Shown here: piece by piece, positions 13,864 to 20,315 of the stretch
Layout of the letters: every line of letters starts with the position of its first letter
Numbering within the stretch: the first letter of the stretch is position 1
IMG/VR virus record: IMGVR_UViG_3300021961_000392
Span: 1-30,957 of that record
Origin: a virus
Strand: one strand, 5' to 3'
Length of the DNA stretch: 30,957 nt
Position numbers and translations under genes: made by a program
Notes under the pieces: model-generated
What the model was told of the DNA's origin: nothing
The model's database searches: none
Seen by the model: only the letters and a program-made list of their open reading frames with translations

Positions 13864-14094
13864 ATGAACACACAAACCATGCAAACCATTGAAAACATTA
13901 AGGAAAAGGCTGAAATCGCTGGCTACACCATCACAGATGTTGCTCGTCATGCTGGCTTTCACCCTGCCCAAGTTAGCCGTTACGCCACAGGTAAAACCAT
14001 ACCACTTGTCACCACTATCAGGCGGCTAGATGAATCGGTAGATTCCCTGATTCAGGCTCGTTTTAAGGCTCTACAGGGGCTGTTAAATGACTAG
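13864..14094 (+). CDS. Small helix-turn-helix regulator (Cro/XRE-like)
   Basis: 76 aa. Residues about 9-55 form a lambda-repressor-type HTH: helix KEKAEIAGYTITDVARHAG with the turn and recognition helix FHPAQVSRYATGKT, then IPLVTTIRRLDESVD. There is no C-terminal cleavage domain, so it resembles Cro or a mini-repressor. The ATG at 13864 has no SD and lies right at the predicted transcription start, so translation is probably leaderless, as for lambda cI from PRM. The stop overlaps the resolvase start by eight bases. It is the natural partner of the dyad upstream. Confidence 0.8.
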   Translation: MNTQTMQTIENIKEKAEIAGYTITDVARHAGFHPAQVSRYATGKTIPLVTTIRRLDESVDSLIQARFKALQGLLND

Positions 14095-14560
14095 GCGCAC
14101 CATTGGTATTGATTGCGGTCTGAATGGGGCTATAGCCCTTGTAGTCGATGGTGAACTGGTCAGGGTGGTGGATATGCCCACGGTCACCCTTGAGAGGAAC
14201 GGCAAGACCAAGCGTCAGGTGTCAGTGCCTGAACTGGTGGACATCATCAAGGAACTTGACCCGACAGAGGCATACGCTGAAAAAGTGTTTGCAATGGCAG
14301 GGCAAGGGGTTACCAGTGTATTTTCTCTAGGGCGCAGTCTTGGGGTGGTAGAAGGTGTACTCACAGCCCTACGCATCAAGACCACCTTGATGACCCCACA
14401 GACATGGATTAAAGCTATGGGCGTGGTAGGTGGCAAGGATGGGTCAAGAGCAAGGGCAATGGAGTTGTTCCCTGACCATTTGAGCCTGTTCAAGAGGGTC
14501 AAGGATGATGGGCGTAGTGATGCCAGTTTGATTGCACTTTGGGGGTATCGCAATGGATGA
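14087..14560 (+). CDS. RuvC-like Holliday junction resolvase
   Basis: 157 aa with the RNase H-fold nuclease pattern. IGIDCGLNGAIALV carries the first Asp (residue 9), AYAEKVF carries Glu65, and KDDGRSDASLIALWG near the C-terminus holds the last acidic residues (Asp141, Asp145). It would cut branched DNA from replication and recombination before packaging. AGGGG precedes the ATG. Placed with a nuclease and an SSB-like protein, it forms a recombination module. Length is close to bacterial RuvC (about 170 aa). Confidence 0.85.
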   Translation: MTRRTIGIDCGLNGAIALVVDGELVRVVDMPTVTLERNGKTKRQVSVPELVDIIKELDPTEAYAEKVFAMAGQGVTSVFSLGRSLGVVEGVLTALRIKTTLMTPQTWIKAMGVVGGKDGSRARAMELFPDHLSLFKRVKDDGRSDASLIALWGYRNG

Positions 14561-14777
14561 CAAAGAACGGCAAACCCTACGAGAGCACATCGTCTGGTTG
14601 GGTTCACAGCTTGAACAGGAAAGACGGCAAAACCAACACACCGTAGTTTTCTTAAAGAGGGTGCTTGACCCTGAAGACCTCGGTCATGCGGTGTCGCATG
14701 AGGTGAGAAAACTCGCCTACCAATTACTTATTGAACATCACCACATTGAAAGAGACTCATGGCAATCAAACAACTGA
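14553..14777 (+). CDS. Small charged helical protein in recombination module
   Basis: 74 aa from ATG 14553, which overlaps the resolvase end by eight bases and has GGGGG upstream. An upstream TTG at 14532 is unlikely. It is helical and charged (MDDKERQTLREHIVWLGSQ, then FLKRVLDPEDLGH) with a His-rich end (EHHHIERDSW). It overlaps the nuclease gene by 19 bases. No family recognised. Confidence 0.65.
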   Translation: MDDKERQTLREHIVWLGSQLEQERRQNQHTVVFLKRVLDPEDLGHAVSHEVRKLAYQLLIEHHHIERDSWQSNN

Positions 14778-15850
14778 ACATCAGAGCATCAAGTATTTCA
14801 CGCACGATTGCTTGCCCTGCAAGCGTGAGGTTGTCAGCGCAAGTTCCCTATCAGGAGAGTGGTGAGGCGGCAAAGATTGGCACTGCCATTCATGCCTTGG
14901 CAGAACACTGCTACAAGCGTGACCTTGACCCTATGTTTTTCGCAAACAAGGTTTATGAGGGCATACAGATGACAGAGGAGAACTGCCAGTTTGCACAGCA
15001 ACATATCAAGACTATTTGGGCAATACATGAGGAATTAAGTCACACGGGTGGAGTTGAAGTTGAAAGGTTTCTACCCTACCAAGAAACCCCTGCATACAAA
15101 TGCGGTGGCACTGCTGATGTCATAGGTATCTGCAAAGCACATAGCAAGATCATCATTGCTGACTTGAAAACTGGTAGAGGCTATGTTGATGCTGAATCAG
15201 ATCAACTCAAACTCTACGCACTGGCGGCTATGGAGTCTGAGGGTCTATACCAAGACATTGATACTGTGGAGTTATGGATCATCCAACCCCATCATGGTGA
15301 GGTGAGAAAGCACACCATGACAACGCAAGAGTTGGTTGATTGGGAGCACTACATACTGCAACCAGCGATTGAGAATGCCCTGAACCCTGCATTCCCACCT
15401 GTGCCATCAGACTCTGCTTGCCAGTATTGTGCAGCTAAGACAATCTGCCCTGCACAAGCAAACTTGGTTGAGGTAGTTCACTCAGCACCACCAGTGGAAG
15501 TCTTGACAGAAGAGCAAATCAGCGTCTTGCTGACAAAGTTTGACATGGTTGAGGACTACATCAAGGCGGTGAGAGATCATGCCCTTAAACGCATGGAAAA
15601 GGGTGCTGTGATTCAAGGTTGGCAGCTTGCACCTAAGAGAGCAATCAGGTCATGGACTTCAGAAGAGAAAGCGATTGAGCAACTGGTTTTCCTTGGGCTA
15701 CGAATCCATGAGATAACGAAAACCGAACTCTTGACTCCTGCACAGGTCGAGAAACTGCTGCCCAAAGGCTTAAAGGAATCTATTGAACCGCTTACTTCTC
15801 GCATATCGTCAGGGCTGACGCTTGCCAGAGACAAGAGTATTGGTCAATAA
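14759..15850 (+). CDS. DUF2800 family PD-(D/E)XK nuclease (Cas4/RecB-like)
   Basis: 363 aa. GTAIHALAEH (41-50), GGTADV with Asp120, IADLKTG with Asp135 and Lys137, and QLKLYA (149-154) give the RecB-type nuclease core in order. Cys19 together with CQYCAAKTIC (Cys221, 224, 230) can hold a 4Fe-4S cluster, as in Cas4 and AddB. It probably works as the exonuclease of a phage recombination pair with the SSB-like protein that follows. The C-terminal third is an extra helical part (EEKAIEQLVFLGLRIHEI). Confidence 0.88.
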   Translation: MAIKQLNIRASSISRTIACPASVRLSAQVPYQESGEAAKIGTAIHALAEHCYKRDLDPMFFANKVYEGIQMTEENCQFAQQHIKTIWAIHEELSHTGGVEVERFLPYQETPAYKCGGTADVIGICKAHSKIIIADLKTGRGYVDAESDQLKLYALAAMESEGLYQDIDTVELWIIQPHHGEVRKHTMTTQELVDWEHYILQPAIENALNPAFPPVPSDSACQYCAAKTICPAQANLVEVVHSAPPVEVLTEEQISVLLTKFDMVEDYIKAVRDHALKRMEKGAVIQGWQLAPKRAIRSWTSEEKAIEQLVFLGLRIHEITKTELLTPAQVEKLLPKGLKESIEPLTSRISSGLTLARDKSIGQ

Positions 15851-15871
15851 TCCCAACCCCAATCCCCCACC

Positions 15872-15892
15872 GTGACATCAGTCACATTTTTT
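15872..15892 (+). terminator. Weak hairpin with T-run between nuclease and SSB genes
   Basis: GTGAC, loop ATCA, GTCAC, then A and six T. The stem is only five base pairs, so termination may be partial. It would reduce readthrough from the nuclease gene into the SSB-like gene, or it may be a chance fold. Confidence 0.4.
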
Positions 15893-15923
15893 AAACTTCA
15901 ACTTTCAACAAGGAAAACATCAA

Positions 15924-16514
15924 ATGAATCTAAACCTTTCAAACTCTGGTGGCTCTGGTAATTACATCAGATTCAGCCCACAAGCCAACGCATGGACAAA
16001 CCAAGATGGTGAGTTCACCTTTGAAAAGTCGGTCTTTGACCATGAAAACTTGCAAACTGGTTGGATGCTGATTGCCGCTGGCATCTTTGAGTTCATGCCT
16101 GACAATGGTCTTGGGCAAAAGGGCGCACAACCAAGTGCCGAGTTTAAGCGTGGCTTCAAAGCAATTTTCTATAACAAGACGATGGGCGTGGCGGAGTACA
16201 GTGCCAATGGCGCAGGGGCTAACATGGGCTTAGAAGCCCTGTGGAAGCAAGTGCAAGCACAGGCATCTGCTAACGCTGGCAAGTTGCCTGTGGTGGAGTA
16301 CAAGGGTTCTCGCCCTGAGAAGGTGGGCAAGGGAACAACCAGAGTGCCAATCTTTGAAGTGGTGAGTTGGGTGGCAAGACCTCAAGCAATGCAAGAAGAT
16401 GGCATGGGTGGGGCAGTGGAGTCAGCGTCACCTTTTGATGCGCCAAAGCCTGTAGCTAAACCAGCACCCTCTAAGCCAGCACCAACCATGAGTGATGATG
16501 AGATGTTCAGCTAA
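15924..16514 (+). CDS. Single-stranded DNA-binding protein-like, DUF2815 style partner
   Basis: 196 aa. The body is beta-rich with aromatic residues (NYIRFSPQANAWTNQDGEF, GWMLIAAGIFEFMPDNG), fitting an OB fold. A Pro/Ala-rich linker (KPVAKPAPSKPAPT) leads to an acidic tip MSDDEMFS, like the protein-interaction tail of SSBs. It follows a DUF2800 nuclease, where an ssDNA-binding protein is expected. AAGGAAAA precedes the start at good distance. A strong terminator follows, so it ends a transcription unit. Confidence 0.75.
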   Translation: MNLNLSNSGGSGNYIRFSPQANAWTNQDGEFTFEKSVFDHENLQTGWMLIAAGIFEFMPDNGLGQKGAQPSAEFKRGFKAIFYNKTMGVAEYSANGAGANMGLEALWKQVQAQASANAGKLPVVEYKGSRPEKVGKGTTRVPIFEVVSWVARPQAMQEDGMGGAVESASPFDAPKPVAKPAPSKPAPTMSDDEMFS

Positions 16515-16532
16515 CCACTGAACCCAACCGCA

Positions 16533-16563
16533 CCAGAGTTTCGGGGGAGACTCTGGTTTTTTT
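16533..16563 (+). terminator. Strong rho-independent terminator
   Basis: A ten-base-pair stem CCAGAGTTTC / GAGACTCTGG (one G-U wobble) with loop GGGG, followed by seven T. It lies between the SSB-like gene and the primase-helicase gene on the same strand, only 22 bases before the next ATG, with no evident promoter in between. Confidence 0.9.
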
Positions 16564-16584
16564 GTCTCTTAACTGGATGCATCA

Positions 16585-18621
16585 ATGTCAGCACAACAAA
16601 TAGCCACTACCTTGGGCAATGCCAAGAAGGTAGGCAATGGTTACCTAGCAAGTTGTCCAGTACCTCACCACGGTCAGGGCAATGGCGACAAGAACCCAAG
16701 TCTTTCAGTGACAGATGGTGACGATGGCAATGTACTTTTTAAGTGCCACGGTGGGTGCGATCAGCAAGAGGTCTTCAACACCATCAAGGATATGGGACTT
16801 CTCCCACAGCTACCAGACAGACCAGAATACCTCTCAAATGTTAGACCTATCATGCCAGCAATACCAGTTTTAGAGCATGAATGGTTCTACACAGATGAAA
16901 ACGAGATGCCCTTGTTCGTGAAGCAAAGGTACAAGACCTTTGATGCCAAGGGAAAGACCTATAAGACGCTCAGAATCTTGCCTGATGGCAGTCGGGTTGG
17001 GAAGCTAGGAGATTGCAGAATTGTCCCCTACCGACTCCCCGAGCTGCTTCAGGCGGTTACCAATGGGAAGGTGGTCTACATAGCCGAGGGTGAAAAGGCG
17101 GTAGATGCCTTGTGCAGCTTGGGGGTCACGGCTACCACCTCACACGCTGGCGCAGGAGGTTGGAATCAAGACTTGAACCAATACTTTGATGGCGCAAATG
17201 TCGTTGTTGTGCCTGATAACGATGTCGCTGGTTGGGCTTATGCCGACAAGATTGTCGAATCCTTACTGCCTGTGGTCAAAACCATCAGGGTTTTGGATTT
17301 GGGGTTGGACAAGCCAAAGGAAGACGCTTACGAGTTTGTTCACCAATATGGCGGTACAAAGGAAACACTAGCTGCCAAAGCCAAGGGCGCAAAGGTTTTG
17401 GGGCATGAGGATGTCATCTTGATACCCAAAAGACTGAGAGAGACACCACCACCTGACCCTTTCCTCTCCCACGCCAACGAGCCAAAGCTAGAGCAATCAA
17501 GCACCAGAAAGAAGTTATTGGTCGAGTCTTGGGACTCCATTAAGGATGAACCAGTGGAATGGCTGGTGGAGTCGATAGTCCCAAAGAAAGGATTTGTAGC
17601 CCTGTACGCACCCCCTGCCTCGTACAAGTCATTCATCTCGCTTGACCTAGCTGAAGCCATAGCCACAGGTCGGGATTGGATGGGCTACAAAATACCCAAG
17701 AAAGGGGCTGTGCTGTACATCTGCGGTGAAGGGCATGGCGGTATGGGTGCAAGGGTGAAGGCTTGCAAGATACAGAATAAGAGTCCTGATGGGGTGAATC
17801 TGTACATCATCAGGGCGCAATTGAACCTCAGATCGTCACCAGAAGACTTTGCGGAGTTGTTGAATGCCATCAACGAGTTGATTGCTGAGATAGATGAACC
17901 CTTGGAACTCATCATCTTGGACACCCTGATGCGGATGTCTGGCGGTGGCTTTAACGAGAACTCATCCGAGGACATGGGTGGGTTCATCACCCAAGCAGGG
18001 AAGCTTCAGGAAATCTTTGAGTGTGCCTTGATGGTGATTCACCATAGCGGTAAGGATGTCACCAAGGGTCTTAGAGGTCATAGTTCGCTGCTTGGGGCAG
18101 TGGATACAGAACTTGAGATTCAAAGGCAAGATTCTGTCATCAATTCAGGGGATTCAGCCGTAATAGGTAACGCAATCCTGACAGTCAGCAAACAAAAAGA
18201 TGGGGCTGACTCCATCCAGATCGGCATTGAGATCGTACTGGTGGAGATTGGAACATCAGATTTAGGCTTTGAAATCAACACTTCACTGGCGATTAGGCAT
18301 AACCAAGAGATTGCTGGGAGTAACTCTAAAGGTAGTAAAAACAATGCGGGTAGCGGTAAAAATCAACGGTTGGAGATGGATTCGTTGATGAAGGTTATTA
18401 AATCTAAAGGCTCATACCGTGAAGTGGATGGTACTAGTCGGTATGGCGTGAGTTTGGAGGATTGGAGGGCTGAATTTTGGTCTATGAAGGGCTGCACCGA
18501 GGAGGATAAAACCACTTTCAAGGTAGCTTGGCTTCGTGCTAGAGAGAGGTTGGTAGCCATAAATAAGGTCGTGATTGGGTCTGGTTGGGTGTGGTTGAAG
18601 TCGAGTTCGGAAAACTTCTGA
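16585..18621 (+). CDS. Primase-helicase (zinc ribbon, TOPRIM, RepA-like ATPase)
   Basis: 678 aa. N-terminal zinc ribbon: Cys24, His28/29, Cys54, Cys58. TOPRIM domain: VVYIAEGEKAVDAL (Glu168/170) and VVVPDNDVAGW (Asp211/213). ATPase: Walker A APPASYKS (342-349), Walker B LIILD (442-446) and a VIHHSGKD sensor (484-491). The C-terminal region (SRYGVSLEDWRAEFW) looks like a winged helix that could bind origin DNA. It combines primer synthesis and unwinding in one protein, as in T7 gp4 and P4 alpha-like systems. The start at 16585 has only weak GGAT upstream. A repeat cluster follows directly. Confidence 0.88.
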   Translation: MSAQQIATTLGNAKKVGNGYLASCPVPHHGQGNGDKNPSLSVTDGDDGNVLFKCHGGCDQQEVFNTIKDMGLLPQLPDRPEYLSNVRPIMPAIPVLEHEWFYTDENEMPLFVKQRYKTFDAKGKTYKTLRILPDGSRVGKLGDCRIVPYRLPELLQAVTNGKVVYIAEGEKAVDALCSLGVTATTSHAGAGGWNQDLNQYFDGANVVVVPDNDVAGWAYADKIVESLLPVVKTIRVLDLGLDKPKEDAYEFVHQYGGTKETLAAKAKGAKVLGHEDVILIPKRLRETPPPDPFLSHANEPKLEQSSTRKKLLVESWDSIKDEPVEWLVESIVPKKGFVALYAPPASYKSFISLDLAEAIATGRDWMGYKIPKKGAVLYICGEGHGGMGARVKACKIQNKSPDGVNLYIIRAQLNLRSSPEDFAELLNAINELIAEIDEPLELIILDTLMRMSGGGFNENSSEDMGGFITQAGKLQEIFECALMVIHHSGKDVTKGLRGHSSLLGAVDTELEIQRQDSVINSGDSAVIGNAILTVSKQKDGADSIQIGIEIVLVEIGTSDLGFEINTSLAIRHNQEIAGSNSKGSKNNAGSGKNQRLEMDSLMKVIKSKGSYREVDGTSRYGVSLEDWRAEFWSMKGCTEEDKTTFKVAWLRARERLVAINKVVIGSGWVWLKSSSENF

Positions 18622-18637
18622 TATGTGTTTTTATCCA

Positions 18638-18747
18638 GTAACAAACGATACAAACGGTAACAAAGTAACTTTTGTTACTCCCGAGGAGATGGTTACAAAC
18701 CACCTCGGGTCTATGTACCCGAGGTTTGTTACCTGTCACTTTGTAAC
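18638..18747. repeat. Cluster of GTAACAAA-type repeats (iteron or operator array)
   Basis: Consensus GTWACAAAS. Forward copies start at 18638, 18647 (variant GATACAAAC) and 18657, spaced nine and ten bases, and at 18692. Inverted copies lie at 18669-18678, 18724-18732 and 18739-18747. GTAACAAA/TTTGTTAC forms a dyad at 18657-18678, and CCCGAGG/CCTCGGG arms fold the middle (18680-18726). This is far beyond chance for 110 bases. It is either an initiator-binding origin or a multi-site operator over the promoter of the next gene. Confidence 0.75.
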
Positions 18748-18755
18748 TTTATAAA
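18727..18755 (+). promoter_or_regulatory. Promoter inside the repeat cluster
   Basis: -35 TTGTTA (18727-18732), spacer of 17 bases, -10 TATAAA (18750-18755). One inverted GTAACAAAC copy covers the -35, and another (CTTTGTAAC, 18739-18747) fills the spacer, so a protein bound there should block it. AAGGG at 18762-18766 provides the SD for the next gene. Confidence 0.6.
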
Positions 18756-18774
18756 TTTTATAAGGGAAATAAAA

Positions 18775-19401
18775 ATGAGTCGATCTAGGTCAAGAAGAGA
18801 AGTACCCCAAGTTGAGGTCAAGAGGTATGAGCCAACTATTTGGGATATTGAGGCAAGTGCTTGCCTCACCGAATTGGAGGTGAGAAAGGAGCAACATCAT
18901 CAGAAATGGGGTTGCGAGAGATTGATTACTTTAGTTGACACGGTATTTAGGGAGAGGTTTTGGGTGCAGATGGCTAGGGTTTGGGATGCCACTGATGCCA
19001 AGGATATTGAGAGACTGAGGAAGGCGGTCTACGGCATGGTCAAAGGGTACGATGCTTTGGAAGCATGGGCAGTGGACAATGGAGTTCCACAAAACCCACC
19101 CATCAGGTTTTTGGAGTGGAAAACTTTGGATGGGAAAATCATGGCAGTTGTCCAGACCGTCAACGAAAGCCTAGACTTGCAGCGAGAACGCAAAGACCTG
19201 AATTGGATTTGGACACTGGAAGAGTTTGAGATTGTCTTGGCTGACCCATTGGTGCAAGAGATCATGGCGATTAAAGCACTCGACCCCACCGCACAAGTCA
19301 AGATGTTCAAGAAAGGTGAATCAGGGTTTGAAGACATGGAAGACGACCTCCATGTTTTGGAGGGTGAGCCAGCACCTAAACTTTTCAATGTGCCGAGGTG
19401 A
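18775..19401 (+). CDS. Phage protein of unknown function behind the repeat array
   Basis: 208 aa. A basic N-terminus (MSRSRSRREVPQVEVKR) is followed by a helical body (RLITLVDTVFRERFWVQMAR, then RLRKAVYGMVKGYDALEAWA) and an acidic C-terminal part (GFEDMEDDLHVLEGEPAPK). No cysteine cluster, membrane part or catalytic motif. Its promoter lies in the GTAACAAA cluster, so it may be autoregulated or under replication control. The basic start could contact DNA. Not recognised as any family. Confidence 0.7.
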   Translation: MSRSRSRREVPQVEVKRYEPTIWDIEASACLTELEVRKEQHHQKWGCERLITLVDTVFRERFWVQMARVWDATDAKDIERLRKAVYGMVKGYDALEAWAVDNGVPQNPPIRFLEWKTLDGKIMAVVQTVNESLDLQRERKDLNWIWTLEEFEIVLADPLVQEIMAIKALDPTAQVKMFKKGESGFEDMEDDLHVLEGEPAPKLFNVPR

Positions 19402-19404
19402 TGG

Positions 19405-19617
19405 GTGGGTAAAGGCAGACCATCCAGCTTGAAGGTCAAATACTTTCAGCGGCAGCTTGGTGAGGCTGAGAAGACAATTCTTGCCTGTGCTGGCAATGGC
19501 GATATATCGTTGGGGTTCAAGATTGTCATTGAATCGTTTGCGGTTCTATGGGAAGCTGGATACAGACCACAGGGCGATTTGCGTGATTTCTTGGGTTTGG
19601 ATACAGAACGGCAATAA
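19405..19617 (+). CDS. Small basic protein, possible DNA-binding
   Basis: 70 aa from GTG 19405, behind GAGGTGATG. The ATG at 19401 stops after two codons. It begins MGKGRPSSLKVKYFQRQLG, and the GRP with Lys/Arg resembles N-termini of small terminase or other DNA-binding phage proteins. Helical middle (AEKTILACAGNGDISLGFK) and acidic end (DLRDFLGLDTERQ). It is the last gene before the non-coding region; a terminator follows. Confidence 0.6.
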   Translation: MGKGRPSSLKVKYFQRQLGEAEKTILACAGNGDISLGFKIVIESFAVLWEAGYRPQGDLRDFLGLDTERQ

Positions 19618-19651
19618 AAACCTGTTCTAGCCCTGTTTTAAGGCTTTCTAG

Positions 19652-19688
19652 AGGCATTGGCAGTCATAGATTCTGCCTAGCCTTTTTT
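19652..19688 (+). terminator. Terminator-like hairpin after the replication genes
   Basis: Nested arms AGGC/GCCT and GGCAG/CTGCC, separated by small internal bulges and a nine-base loop, followed by a run of six T at 19683-19688. It lies 34 bases after the last gene of the rightward replication unit. Confidence 0.6.
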
Positions 19689-19700
19689 AATATTTGGAAA

Positions 19701-19721
19701 TGAGAATCACTATCATTCTCA
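19701..19721. promoter_or_regulatory. Fur-box-like palindrome
   Basis: TGAGAAT CACTATC ATTCTCA, two perfect seven-base arms. TGAGAATCACTATCA matches the Fur 7-1-7 pattern TGATAATNATTATCA closely, and a second overlapping half follows. No gene is placed for simple control by it. It is not followed by T, so a terminator is unlikely. Confidence 0.5.
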
Positions 19722-19796
19722 AGTACCCCAATAATGCACCCTCCGCCTCTCTCCCTCTCCGCCTCCCTGCCAGTTGCCGATTTGCCAAATTCCAAG

Positions 19797-19839
19797 TTAT
19801 CCACAGGTTATCCACAGATTTGGATCGAAGTTATCCACA
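19797..19839 (+). promoter_or_regulatory. Three perfect DnaA boxes
   Basis: TTATCCACA occurs at 19797-19805, 19808-19816 and 19831-19839, all on the same strand. The first two start 11 bases apart, one helical turn, as in oriC arrays. TTATCCACA is the strongest binding sequence of DnaA. Confidence 0.85.
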
Positions 19840-19876
19840 ATTGCCCCAACTGGTTTCAATTTGCGTCTCAATTGCT

Positions 19877-19998
19877 GTGCGTTTGTAATGCTTTCTTTGA
19901 TTTTGAGTTAACATAATGGACATCGTGTTAAATGGATTTTGTAAGTTATCTGTAAGTTGCAGAGAATGTCTAATGAAATCAACAACTTACAAACGCAC
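19877..19998. repeat. 12-bp perfect inverted repeat around an AT-rich segment
   Basis: GTGCGTTTGTAA at 19877-19888 and its exact complement TTACAAACGCAC at 19987-19998. The enclosed 98 bases are AT-rich and include two TGTAAGTT copies and GTTAAC. Position between DnaA boxes three and four suggests an unwinding element or a second initiator site. Confidence 0.65.
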
Positions 19999-20012
19999 AT
20001 CTGCAAACTGAG

Positions 20013-20021
20013 TTATCCACA
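20013..20021 (+). promoter_or_regulatory. Fourth perfect DnaA box
   Basis: TTATCCACA, same orientation as the three boxes 174 or more bases upstream, on the other side of the AT-rich inverted repeat. Confidence 0.8.
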
Positions 20022-20082
20022 GAAAATAGTTCTCAATTTTTCGATGGGGGGGAGGGGGTGGTCTTGGTCTGTGATAATTGTG

Positions 20083-20134
20083 GGGGCATCCGCCCCTCTG
20101 AAAAAGCGAAAATAGAAAAAGGGGCAACTGCCCC
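20083..20134 (-). terminator. Twin GGGGC-loop-GCCCC hairpins, second with minus-strand T-run
   Basis: Hairpins at 20083-20096 (loop ATCC) and 20121-20134 (loop AACT) have identical five-base stems. Read leftward, the second is followed by TTTTT (20116-20120), as in an intrinsic terminator. No leftward gene is seen to its right, so it may stop antisense transcription into the origin candidate or end a small RNA. Confidence 0.4.
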
Positions 20135-20228
20135 GCTTCCCCGCTATGAAAAAAAACAGGTGTTGGCGGTTTCCATAAGGCAGGATTCGGGCGCAATTCA
20201 ACAAAAATCTCCCACGATGCCGACACGC

Positions 20229-20257
20229 TTGACCGCCAACGCTGATAAATCTAGCAT
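20229..20257 (+). promoter_or_regulatory. Promoter for packaging genes
   Basis: TTGACC (20229-20234), 17 bases, TAGCAT (20252-20257), the same design as the promoter at 13825. An extended -10 candidate TGCTATAGT (20272-20280) lies just downstream and might serve instead. Both precede the GTG start at 20316. Confidence 0.5.
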
Positions 20258-20315
20258 ATCGTCACAGTATTTGCTATAGTCCCCACCTATCACGCCCACC
20301 AAGACAAGGACAATC

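Larger units (their letters stand above)
19618..20315. other. 698-base non-coding region, candidate replication origin
   Basis: No convincing gene on either strand. It contains, in order: a terminator hairpin, a Fur-box-like palindrome, a C-rich polypyrimidine tract (19739-19771), three DnaA boxes, a 12-bp inverted repeat enclosing an AT-rich segment (19889-19986), a fourth DnaA box, a G-run (20046-20061), two GC hairpins and a promoter for the packaging genes. DnaA boxes beside an AT-rich segment, next to replication genes, are what an origin fired by host DnaA would show. The origin role is inference. Confidence 0.7.

Noticed and set aside
19694-19916. Plus-strand frames of 60-64 residues over the DnaA boxes
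   Set aside because: No SD, odd composition from the C-rich tract, and they cover the Fur-like and DnaA sites.
19987-20226. Minus-strand frames of 79 and 63 residues over the hairpins and G-run
   Set aside because: Proline runs come from the G-run, there is no SD, and they cover DnaA box four and hairpins; read as non-coding.
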